A DNA stretch of 64,000 bases from Morinoia aosen (lineage: Eukaryota; Arthropoda; Malacostraca; Amphipoda; Talitridae). A program made the position numbers and the translations under genes. Positions 44,439-55,019 of the stretch are shown here, piece by piece (position 1 is the first letter of the stretch; each line of letters begins with the position of its first letter). The notes beneath the pieces are model-generated. The model saw only the letters and a list, made by a program, of their open reading frames with translations. It ran no database searches and had not been told where the DNA came from. The stretch lies in assembly GCA_030386875.1 (NCBI GenBank), contig CM059576.1, forward strand, positions 64,045,581-64,109,580, given 5' to 3'.

Positions 44439-44655
44439 ATTGGTTTTTCAAATGCCTCATAACTATCACCAGGACTCAATGACGGCTAGCCCCAGTCAAG
44501 CCAGTACCTATTTCCGACACCAGGGTAGAGTGGAAAATTGTGCCCGAGTTCTCCCTTCTCCCAACGGGGAGAAATCACCGCGCAGCGCGCCAAAATGTTA
44601 ACTGTCGACACTTTCACGGAAGGGCGCGTGCTTAACCACTTAAGCCCCGACATTG
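44439..44655 (-). mobile_element. tRNA-derived SINE, copy 2
   Basis: Same body as copy 1 on the minus strand: TTTCTCCCCGTTGGG, CACCCTGGTGTCGG-type block (here CTCTACCCTGGTGTCGGAAA), GGTACTGGCTTGAC and a tail ending TTTGAAAAACCAATA. The tRNA-like head is worn. No duplication could be fixed. Confidence 0.72.
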
Positions 44656-45297
44656 GTAAGTTCGTTATAGCTGCTGCTGGGCTCGGGTATTCACGGAAAT
44701 TATTTTAGCCAGAAATTTTGTAAAATTATGAGAATAATCTGAAGTTTGCACTTATGAATGGAAATTGTCATAAATATAATATCGAGAAAAGTGGATTGGC
44801 CTGGCGAGAAACTATGCCTAGTGACTATAATGAGGCTGGAGAATGCATCGCATTTATAAAGTTAGATCTTTGTTAGCAGTGTTCATATTTGAGCCCAAAA
44901 ACCCATAATCCTTTCTGGAAATGACTTCTTTAACAGCTAGAGGACATTCATGAGTGCAAGTTGCAGAAGAACAAGTGCGGGATCAGCAAAATGTCGCCAA
45001 AACAAGAGGTTTATCACTTCTTCAAGTAGGTAAGGGGCAGGTTTTCTACCCAGAGCTTCAAAGTAGCATTTGCTATTTCTTGAACGTATAGTTAGATTTG
45101 TACGTATTTACTCCTCAGCTCTGTTTTTTCCCAGTAATTAGTGGTAGCCCGTGTAAATAATTCTTTCCTTGCGCCGTGTTGCTTTTGTTGTGAAACTTTA
45201 GTCGTCAAAGCCAGAGTTTAACTTGGCGGTGAGGTGGAAGAGGCTATAACTGACAATAAGTTGATCTAGCAGAGGAATAATTGATATAAAGTATTTT
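44656..45297. other. Intergenic stretch, no gene seen
   Basis: No recognised element or coding sequence. Confidence 0.4.
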
Positions 45298-45635
45298 TAA
45301 CTCCTCAGGGATACAACTGTTACATCTATGAGAATTGGTCTTCCCAAGAGGAAAATGTGAAGTCCTGATCTGCGAGTTTGGCAGGATTTCTTTTTGTTGA
45401 ATAAAATGTTATGTTAATTAAGGACTATCTTTTTTCGGTTATGTTTTCTCCTGTTTTCAACACCTCTACTTTCTACTTTAAATTGTCTTGTTTCATGAAC
45501 TTTTTTATCAACTTACTTTTTTATGCACATTAGAAATCGATCCCGCGTTCCCTAATTTCTTCATTAAATGGTGCATTTCCTCTTCCTCTCTTTGGATCGC
45601 TTATGTTGCGGACAGGAAGGGCTTAAATTAACATC
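45298..45635 (+). repeat. DR copy 5
   Basis: Starts ACTCCTCAGGGATACAACTG and runs through GAGGAAAATGTGAAGTCCTG, TTTCATGAACTTTTTTATC, TAAATGGTGCATTTCCTC to GGAAGGGCTTAAATTAAC. Nearly full length. Confidence 0.72.
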
Positions 45636-46213
45636 GTGATCATCTCCCCGGCGTCACGCCCGCTCCGGGGTCAAGACCTTGGGCGTGTTCACTACCTTAC
45701 AGCTTTTGTACGTTACGACACTGCGTGGCAACTTGACACCTTGACTGCGATTAGGTAAACTGATGTTCAGTATTCAGTTCAAATTTTAATTTAAAATTTG
45801 CGAGAAATTTTGTAACTACCAAACATTAATTGGGTTCATTAAATGCATTTAATTTAAAAAAAACTGCTGAAAGTTTTCAAAATGACTCATCGATGGGTCG
45901 TTTTGCATTAGAATAAACTTAACACTTCGACTATGGAGTGAGATAAATGTGCACGACTAGGTAAATTGTTCATATAGGCAACAATATAAATAAACGACAT
46001 TTCAAATCATTTTGCTAACTCCTTTTGAAAGAACTTTATCATACGAGGAAAATATTACTGAGCACTTATATTTCGTACATTTATTACAAAAGGATGGACA
46101 CTTATTCGAGCAGGTAAATCTATTTTCCCTGTCCTTCTTTACAACCTATCCAAATCAACTTACGATTCGCGCAATCGTGGTCAACGTGTTAAGCACGACC
46201 CACCGGTGGGTCG
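45636..46213. other. Stretch with piggyBac-MITE-like pieces
   Basis: Contains CACCTTGACTGCGATTAGG at about 45739 and GACCCACCGGTGGGTCG near 46196-46213, which resemble ends and the palindrome of the MITEs at 46218 and 47309. It may be a third, longer or rearranged relative, but I could not fix both ends. Confidence 0.4.
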
Positions 46214-46217
46214 CTAA

Positions 46218-46436
46218 CACTTTGACTGCGACTATTAAATATTAGTTCAATGCTAAAGTAAAATTTAATGTTAAGTGGATTAAATTATTTTGAAAATGTC
46301 AAACATGAAGTGGATCGTGCATTCATTTAGCTTTGATTGAGTGTTTATGAAAATTGAGTTTGCGACTACTGGTCGGTCAGCAGCATTATGAAAATAACCT
46401 CCGTTCACCACCGGTGGCGCACGTCGCAGTCAAAGT
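46218..46436. mobile_element. piggyBac-type MITE 1 (219 bp, CTAA flanks)
   Basis: Ends CACTTTGACTGCGACTA on the left and ACTTTGACTGCGACGTG read inward from the right, flanked on both sides by CTAA (46214-46217 and 46437-46440). The interior has CACCACCGGTGGCGC near the right end. It is about 85% alike to 47309-47529. CTAA is a known minor target of piggyBac enzymes. Confidence 0.82.
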
Positions 46437-46440
46437 CTAA

Positions 46441-46964
46441 AATAGAGCGTCCATCATTCTACTTGGGAATACCTTTGTTGAGGCTAGAAAGGCCTAAACT
46501 AACTAAAGGCTCCAGATATTAGTTTTCTAAAGAATTGTGTACGAATAAATACTTGTTAGTGCAAAGTCCATTAGACTAAAATGGTTTGGGCTGGTGGAAG
46601 TGTTCCTAGTTCAAAAAAAGTTGGTATACTCATAAGACTCTGGAAGTCACTCGCAGGAACCAGGCTAACATTAATGTCGAAGTTAGACTTTATTTCGACA
46701 CTCTGTATTATAAGAAAATTCAAAGACTAAATTGACACACTTGTTCGCTCACCCAGGCCACTAATGCCCACATCTCCTAAGTTGTTTCGATGCGAAGTTG
46801 ATCGACAAATTCAGCGTCGTCCTTATTCAGTAAGCATCTGATACTGTTTTTTGGTCACTGTGCCGCAACTCCATTTTTGTAACGAATGTATACTATTATC
46901 CGAACGGTAAATTTCCAACTGGGTTAGCATTTTTGAGAACAAAGCTCTATGACGCAAGGCCCCT
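46441..46964. other. Intergenic stretch, no gene seen
   Basis: Nothing recognised. Confidence 0.35.
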
Positions 46965-47304
46965 CAGGGGGATACAACTATTCTATCTATGGGAATTGGC
47001 GCTCCCAGGAGGAAAATGTGAGGGCCCGAGCTGAGAGATAGGTAGGCCTTATTTCTGTTCTAACGAAGTGTTTTTGTGATGCTAAGGACAACCTAATTTC
47101 GGTTCACTGCTGTCCTGTTTTTCAGAACCTATTACTTTTTTCTTCGACCTTTACCTCGTTTCATGAACTTCTTTCTCAACTTACTGTTTCCATGCCTCCT
47201 CTGTATAGATTCGGCATTCCCTTATCTACATACTAAATGGTGCCTTCCTCTCTTCGATACGGTTTTTTTGTAGCGGTTAGGGAGGCTTAAACTATCTTAT
47301 AATC
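46965..47304 (+). repeat. DR copy 6 (best full-length example)
   Basis: Starts CCCCTCAGGGGGATACAACT, continues GGGAATTGGCGCTCCCAGGA, GAAAATGTGAGGGCCCGAGC, CTGCTGTCCTGTTTTTCAG, TTTCATGAACTTCTTTCTC, CTAAATGGTGCCTTCCTC and ends GGAGGCTTAAACTATC. A MITE follows at 47309. Confidence 0.75.
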
Positions 47305-47308
47305 TTAA

Positions 47309-47529
47309 CACTTTCACTGCGACTACTAAATATTAGGTTCAACACCAAACTTAAATTTAAAGTTAATTGTAGTAAATTATGTTGAAAATAACAAACATGA
47401 ACTGGATCATGCCTTTATTTAACTTTGATTAAGTATTTATGAAAATTTAATTCGCTATTACTGGTCGATCAGCAGCATTATGAAAATTACCTCCGTGTAC
47501 CACCGGTGGCGCACGTCGCAGTCAAATTG
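47309..47529. mobile_element. piggyBac-type MITE 2 (221 bp, TTAA flanks)
   Basis: Ends CACTTTCACTGCGACTAC and, read inward from the right, CAATTTGACTGCGACGTG. Perfect TTAA on both sides (47305-47308 and 47530-47533). Same interior as 46218-46436. Non-coding. Confidence 0.85.
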
Positions 47530-47798
47530 TTAATCTATGACACGAGGCTGTCTTGTGAACATTGATGGGCAGACGGCAGCTGTTATGTTTTAAATTAAAA
47601 CCGTGTGTGTTATGGAAGCTTTAGGTCAAAATTCACAGATATTCAAAGCAAGCTAAAGGTTTTAGTGATAAATTCTTCGGCTGCTTCTACGGCTTGTAAC
47701 ACTGCTAAGCAAACTATATAGTGTTTGACGACAGCCTTCCTTGACGAGTTGTCAGTTTTCTCCGTCATTTTGACGCGGTTCATTTGCGGACTGTCCGT

Positions 47799-50422
47799 TA
47801 TACAGGCAGACAGAGGTTAGAGATCACAATGGAGAAGGGCAGCGTTTACTGGTGGGATGCTGTACAGGTGGGGACGCGAACCAAATGCGCGGGCCCTAAA
47901 GAGCTCACCGCTTATAAGACCTCTGAGGTGCACGGGGGAAGAGGGCATGGATGGCGCTTGGCGCACATACCTCCCCCCTTTACCCGGATAGGTATTCAAT
48001 TATAAACCAAAAAAAAATAATATTCGGGCGGATAACAACAAAAATTTTAATTTCAAACACCAAATCCGCCTCACATGCTCAAAGGTAAATCTATTAACTA
48101 AACAATAAAATTTGATCAAACCCAGTAAATGATACCTCGCAATTAAAGGTGTAATGTCGCACAATATTTCAATACCGCAACAATTATGTAAATGACAAGC
48201 AATTTCGACATCAGGTAATCACATGCATAATTTCAGAACCGTCAAAAACAAAATTCCTCCACTGAAATCATCACCAAATTAATTGACCATCGCCACTTGA
48301 CGTTAACAAAGTCGCGCATAACACAAATATTATTATTAAAAAACAAAATAAACCTAGGGATTATAGGGGTTATAGATTAACTGCAACGTGAAACACGAGT
48401 TCACCGGCAAGGCAATTTCGGAAAATTTTATAAGAATCAAAACTATTACCTCGTAGGTAATGGAAAATAATTCAGAAAGGATGATTAAATTAGCTGAAAA
48501 TCAAATTAAAGCATCATTAAAGTTTTCACCAAAAAGAAAAATTCAAAACCTCGTCTGCGTTACCGTAGACTTGAAAATAGAAGTTAGATAATGTTATTGT
48601 TATCATAGGCGTATGTTATTGTTATTGATTTTTATAATATTAAAGCCAAACATCGCTCCAATTAGAACAGAACTTTTCCACTATTAGTAAAAGAATAATC
48701 GAAATAAACAGAGTGCCGTAGACTCGTAAGACTTAATTCTATCGATACATAAGGATATAGAATGTGGAGTAAGATATAAGAAAACATGTAGTAAAATCAA
48801 ACACACGCTAGTTTAAAACATCAAGTATGAATATGGAAATTCGGTAAACTGTTTCAAATTATCGTAATCCAATAGTAATAAAATGTAAACAAAGTACATA
48901 ATTTTGAACGACTGAATTTATAATTACCTACTTCAAGTTTCTAAATATACTTAAACCACGTTGGCAACACCACGAACATGGTAAAGTAACATTGTAGAAC
49001 ATAGGCACTCTTTTTCAAGTTGGGTTATTTTGTATTTAAAGTCAATGGTTCACCGTATCAATGGTTCACCGTTCAAAGTCAATGGTTCACCGTATCAATG
49101 GTTCACCGTTCACGAAGGTGAATTCGCAAAACCTTGTGCATGGAAAATAAAAAGAAATTTCAAATAAGTCAAAAAACAACATTAATAACGATATAATAAC
49201 TAAACAAAATTAAAGCAAATCCATTAATTAAATTTCGCACAACTAAAAATGTTAACACCATCGTTTTCTCCAAACATGTTGCACTCGCTCGATCGCATAG
49301 TGAGCGTAAAACACATACAGCATTAGCATGATTAAATAGTTATTACATAGCGAGAACTAGATTAAATAGTGATTATATAGCTTATACGATTATAAAACAT
49401 CTAAACGGATTAAACACATTAAAACGCATAAACCTTTTCAACATGTTTCTTATTACATTTTACCCTCCAATTTTCACGGAGTTAAACGCATCCAAACAAA
49501 AGCATAATTCTTGCATAATTTTCAACAACGCTTTCCCATCTTCAGTCCGAATTTTAGTCGCATTTTCAAATACAAATAAACTCGGTTTTCAACGAGCGCA
49601 TAAATTTTTCCAGTAATATTTTCCAGCTTCTTTTTCCAATATTTCAATTTCAATTTTCTCATAATTTTTCTTATTATTTCCAATCTCAATTTCCAATTCT
49701 GAAACTCTACTGTCGTCAAAGTTTATGTGTTTTTGGTTTTTGAGAACAAAGTCGCTGAGGCACCACGCCGTCTGAGCGGAGCATGGCTCAACCACGTGTA
49801 CTCGCCACGTGCTTAACACGCGGTACCTGCCCGTACCCGCTGTCACTCGCACAGCACGCGAAGCTGAAATGAAACGAAAACAAAGAAACAATTAGCATGG
49901 CCCGATATCAACAACATGAGTTAACAACCAATTAAAAATATAAAGAAATTAAAATTCAAACAGGGAAATAATACTAAGTACGAATCTCATTAATTGAGTT
50001 AACAGTCTACTCATGAATCAATTGTTAAAGCATAAGTTTAGGCAAAGTCCATTCACCTCCCATTAATCTAAAGTATTTACTCTCGGTAAATTCTCGTTAA
50101 AAGGAAAATTGAGAACCTATAAATTGAGAACTACATTTTTGAGTCTCGTTCGGGAAATTTCCAGTCACGTGAGTGCTGATTTCAAATCGATTTCAAGTTT
50201 AATTTAATTTTGCCGAGACAGCAAAAGTGCACCGCCGCATCGACTCGTCAGCCAAGTCAGCGCATGCCTCTCGCCGGCAACGAGCTATTTTTAGCTTCGA
50301 ACTAATTAAAAATCCACATGCGTGAGCAAGCAAAAACCAAAAAAAATAGAACAAATTTCATAAACAGCAAATTCCTCACAAGCACGTATTCACCGAATAA
50401 AACTTCGAATTTAAAAACATAA
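47799..50422. repeat. Dispersed repeat R1, copy 2 (2.6 kb)
   Basis: Collinear with 3332-5361 from TATACAGGCAGACAGAGG to AAAACATAAC; most blocks are above 95% alike by eye (for example 49240-50420 against 4160-5360). About 1 kb between 48180 and 49120 is absent from copy 1. No coding domain is seen. No duplication is evident at the ends. Confidence 0.8.
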
Positions 50423-51032
50423 CTACAAATTGATGATCTGCATCGGAAGTTCTGGAGTCATGGTAATTCTATTACGTTTTGGTACATATTGGGTACCACA
50501 AAGTAAATTGCTCATTCACATACCCGAATATGAAAATAAGATTTCGACTTTTTTGCTACCTTGTACGAAATAAATTTTAATGTATAGGATAACATTATAA
50601 TTTTATTCTATTTTTTACACGTTTCAAAATGGTTGGAGATGTATTACAGCAGGAAAGCCTTTTTTCCAGTTCACCTTCTTCCAACCTAATCAGACTGACC
50701 GTAGCAGCCACACTACCATAGGCAGTGTGTTAAATCGAGCATCCTCCAGAAAAACAGTAATGCAAGATATTATTCGTTGCACTCATCGTTTTCTGATATA
50801 CCAGGCCAGGACTTATGATCACGGTAGAGGAAACAAGGTAGGGTCATTTCTATGGAGGAGAATATACTTCTTCTTGTTCGTATAGCCAATAGAAAAGCTT
50901 TATTTCAAACAAACTTTATGACGTCACCAAAACGCAGTGTCGTTAGGCCAATAGTTGAGACTGATTTGGGGGTAGCAGTGCTACCAGTTGCAATATGAGC
51001 ACTGCTATTGGTTCGTTGCCGTGATAGTGTGG
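50423..51032. other. Intergenic stretch, no gene seen
   Basis: Nothing recognised between R1 and the 19-bp satellite. Confidence 0.4.
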
Positions 51033-51484
51033 GACATGCTGTATAGCCTGGGACATGCTGTACAGCCTGGGACATGCTGTATAGTTTGGGACATGCTGTA
51101 TAGTGTGGGACATGCTGTATAGCCTGGGTCATGCTGTATAGCCTGGGACATACTGTATAGCCTGGGACATACTGTATAGCCTGAGACATGCTGTATAGCC
51201 TGGGACATGCTGTATAGCCTGGGACATGCTGTATAGCCTGGGACATGCTGTATAGCCTGGGACATACTGTATAGCCTGAGACATGCTGTATAGCCTGGGA
51301 CATGCTGTATGGCCTGGGACATGCTGTATAGCCTGGGACATGTTGTATAGCCTGGGACATGCTGTATAGCCTGGGACATGCTGTATAGCCTGGGACATAC
51401 TGTATAGCCTGAGACATGCTGTATAGCCTGGGACATGCTGTATAGCCTGGGACATGGTGTATAGCCTGGGACGTTCTGTATATC
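51033..51484. repeat. 19-bp satellite, about 24 units
   Basis: Unit GCCTGGGACATGCTGTATA, mostly exact, with a few GAGACATG or ACATAC variants. The variant pattern itself recurs: two stretches of the order 'ACATACTG then GAGACATG' lie about 114-133 bp apart, pointing to duplication of blocks of six or seven units. The minus strand of the unit lacks stop codons, so all three minus frames read through. Confidence 0.95.
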
Positions 51485-52074
51485 AGCCAGTACCATAAGT
51501 CCTGCCCGTTTTCAAATAGTAAAAAGTTTGAACTAGTATTGCAGAAAAAGATGCAAATTCGTGATCTATTTTCGGGGTGATAAGTTCATTGTGGTCTTCC
51601 CCACAATTGGCAGAGACATGCTTGTGGATATTTAATAAATTTTTAAGATGGAGCCATCAACCATCAACGATCAATCATGTGCATGCGCATCTTTGTATTC
51701 CCGTCAATTGCAAACTCATTTTTTGGATAGGCTTGTTACCTGAGACGAAAAGTGGGTCATGTACAGCAATATTAAACTTCAACATCGATAGCTAGGTCGA
51801 CATGTAAGATCAGAATGCAACACTACACTCGAGCGAAAATTTGTTGAAGAAAGCTATTGAATCCCGTCATTTTTGACGGGATTCAATACCTTCCTTGAGC
51901 AACTGTTCGTTTGAGGGGAGTTTCCATGCATAAACTTATTCCAAGGGTAACTTATTTTTCTTGTGACATGAATAAACACTTATGTGCAGTATTCTGAAGT
52001 CGCAGTAGAAGTAGTTATGTCCATTCGTGTCGTAGCCTAGATGCAGGAATTCAGCAACTGCGAGCTTGTGATGT
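51485..52074. other. Spacer between the two satellites
   Basis: Unique-looking sequence with a perfect hairpin at 51855-51888. No gene seen. Confidence 0.5.
51855..51888. other. Perfect 15-bp hairpin with 4-nt loop
   Basis: TATTGAATCCCGTCA (51855-51869), loop TTTT, TGACGGGATTCAATA (51874-51888). No T-run suitable for a polymerase III stop follows. Function unknown. Confidence 0.8.
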
Positions 52075-54488
52075 ATATTGTAATACAGTATATTGTAATA
52101 TACAGTACAGTATATTGTGATATGCAGTACAGTATATTGCAATTTGCAGTAGAGTGTATTGCAATATGCAGTAGAGTATATTGCAATATGCAGTAGAGTA
52201 TATTGCAATATGCAGTTGAGTATATTGTAATATGCAGTCGAGTATATTGTAATATGCAGTCGAGTATATTGCAATATGCAGTAGAGTATATTGCAATATG
52301 CAGTAGAGTATATTCCAATATGCAGTAGAGTATATTGCAATATGCAGTAGAGTATATTGCAATATGCAGTAGAGTATATTGCAATATGCAGTAGAGTATA
52401 TTGCAATAAGCAGTAGGGTATATTGCAATATGCAGTAGAGTATATTGCAATATGCAGTCGAGTATATTGTAATATGCAGTCGAGTATATTGTAATATGCA
52501 GTCGAGTATATTGCAATATGCAGTCGAGTATATTGCAATATGCAGTAGAGTATATTGCAATATGCAGTAGAGTATATTGCAATATGCAGTAGAGTATATT
52601 GCAATATGCAGTAGAGTATATTGCAATATGCAGTAGAGTATATTGCAATATGCAGTAGAGTATATTGCAATATGCAATAGAGTATATTGCAATATGCAGT
52701 CGAGTATATTGCAATATGCAGTCGAGTATATTGCAATATGCAGTCGAGTATATTGCAATATGCAGTAGAGTATATTGCAATATGCAGTAGAGTATATTGC
52801 AACATGCAGTAGAGTATATTGCAATATGCAGTCGAGTATATTGCAATATGCAGTCGAGTATATTGCAATATGCTGTAGAGTATATTGCAATATGCAGTAG
52901 AGTATATTGCAATATGCAGTAGAGTATATTGCAATATGCAGTAGAGTATATTGCAATATGCAGTAGAGTATATTTCAATATGCAGTAGAGTATATTGCAA
53001 TATGCAGTAGAGTATATTGCAATAAGCAGTAGAGTATATTGCAATATGCAGTAGAGTATATTGCAATATGCAGTTGAGTATACTGCAATATGCAGTCGAG
53101 TATATTGTAATATGCAGTGTTGAGTATATTGCAATATGCAGTCGAGTGTATTGCAGTATGCAGTAGAGTGTATTGCAATATGCAGAAGAGTGTATTGCAA
53201 TATGCAGAAGAGTGTATTGCAATATGCAGTAGAGTATATTGCAATATGCAGTCGAGTATATTGCAATATGCAGTAGAGTATATTGCAATATGCAGTAGAG
53301 TATATTGCAATATGCAGTAGAGTATATTGCAATATGCAGTCGAGTATATTGCAATATGCAGTCGAGTATATTGCAATATGCAGTCGAGTATATTGCAATA
53401 TGCAGTCGAGTATATTGCAATATGCAGTAGAGTATATTGCAATATGCAGTCGAGTATATTGCAGTATGCAGTAGAGTGTATTGCAATATGCAGTAGAGTG
53501 TATTGCAATATGCAGTAGAGTATATTGCAATATGCAGTCGAGTATATTGCAATATGCGGTAGAGTATATTGCAATATGCAGTAGAGTATATTGCAATATG
53601 CAGTCGAGTATATTGCAATATGCAGTCGAGTATATTGCAATATGCAGTCGAGTGTATTGCAATATGCAGTCGAGTATATTGCAATATGCAGTAGAGTATA
53701 TTGCAATATGCAGTAGAGTATATTGCAATATGCAGTAGAGTATATTGCAATATGCAGTAGAGTATATTGCAATATGCAGTAGAGTATATTGCAATATGCA
53801 GTAGAGTATATTGCAATATGCAGTAGAGTATATTGCAATATGCAGTAGAGTATATTGCAATATGCAGTAGAGTATATTGCGATATGCAGTAGAGTATATT
53901 GCAATATGCAGTAGAGTATATTGCAATATGCAGTAGAGTATATTGCAATATGCAGTAGAGTATATTGCAATATGCAGTAGATTATATTGCAAAATGCAGT
54001 AGAGTATATTGCAATATGCAATTGAGTATATTGTAATATGCAGTCGAGTATATTGCAATATGCAGTCGAGTATATTGCAATATGCAGTAGAGTATATTGC
54101 AATATGCAGTAGAGTATATTGCAATATGCAGTTGAGTATATTGCAATATGCAGTCGAGTATATTGCAATATGCAGTCGAGTATATTGCAATATGCAGTAG
54201 AGTATATTGCAATATGCAGTAGAGTATATTGCAATATGCAGTAGAGTATATTGCAATATGCAGCAGAGTATATTGCAATATGCAGTAGAGTATATTGCAA
54301 TATGCAGTAGAGTATATTGCAATATGCAGTAGAGTATATTGCAATATGCAGTAGAGTATATTGCAATATGCAGTAGAGTATATTGCAATATGCAGTAGAG
54401 TATATTGCAATATGCAGTAGAGTATATTGCAATATGCAGTAGAGTATATTGCAATATGCAGTAGAGTATATTGCAATATGCAGTAGAG
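52075..54488. repeat. 22-bp satellite array, left block (about 110 units)
   Basis: Unit TATATTGCAATATGCAGT plus AGAG (variant CGAG). It contains the 12-bp palindrome ATATTGCAATAT. The AGAG/CGAG difference is distributed in runs. The left edge (52075-52150) is more diverged, with TGTAATAC and TGTGATATG forms. The minus-strand unit has no TAA, TAG or TGA in any phase; 22 is not a multiple of 3, so each frame gives the same 22-residue repeat. The array ends in TAGAG at the insertion of Gypsy C. Confidence 0.95.
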
Positions 54489-54815
54489 TGTAATATCTTG
54501 GAATTTCAGCAAGATATAAGGTTTACTGGACAGCACTTGTAGATCGGTTAGCCTAGCCGTAAACTAGGCAAGAGGATAGCAAAACGAACAGCAGGACTAC
54601 TGGTATTGTACTGATCTCAAGTTCACACAGCTTGCTCTTAAGTCTAGTTCGAACAATGAACTTCCGCCCGGCAGTAGGCGCGCTTCCGACCTATCCGGCG
54701 CTTGTAAATACCAGGCGCGCATCGGCGGTTCCGCCGGAAACTCCGAGCGAGCGAGACTCATAAATCTCCGCAGCCGGAACCTCCATAAATATCCCAAGAG
54801 CGTCACTATACAACA
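54489..54815 (-). repeat. 3' LTR of Gypsy C
   Basis: 327 bp, TG...CA. On its inner side the minus strand has the purine run CTAAAGGGAGGGAAGT (54816-54831), the polypurine tract. Confidence 0.95.
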
Positions 54816-54831
54816 ACTTCCCTCCCTTTAG

Positions 54832-55019
54832 ATGAATATGTGACAAAGGGAAGGAGGAACTCAACAACCTATTCGTATTACAGGTTTGGTTATTCTGCCT
54901 GATCTACGAGGTTCCTTTTGCTCAGGAGAGCTGTTAACAGGCTGAAAAGCAGGAGTCTCTGCTGCTCCACTCCCGGTAGATTCCAAACTACTGTGCAACA
55001 GCTGATTTGAATGTCTCTT
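54832..55019 (-). other. 3' untranslated part of Gypsy C
   Basis: Short stretch between the integrase end and the polypurine tract. No domain recognised. Confidence 0.6.

Noticed and set aside
50905-51496. Repeat 'protein' with MSQAIQHVPGYTACPRLY
   Set aside because: Translation of the 19-bp satellite, open in every minus frame because the unit has no stop.
51936-54536. Minus-strand reading frames of up to 805 codons in the 22-bp satellite
   Set aside because: They are the satellite translated: the same 22-residue pattern in all three frames. No gene signals; treated as repeat.
54597-54806. 69-codon frame MTLLGYLWRFRLRRFMS (also at the other LTR)
   Set aside because: Lies wholly in the Gypsy C LTR and is present in both copies; no evidence of a gene.
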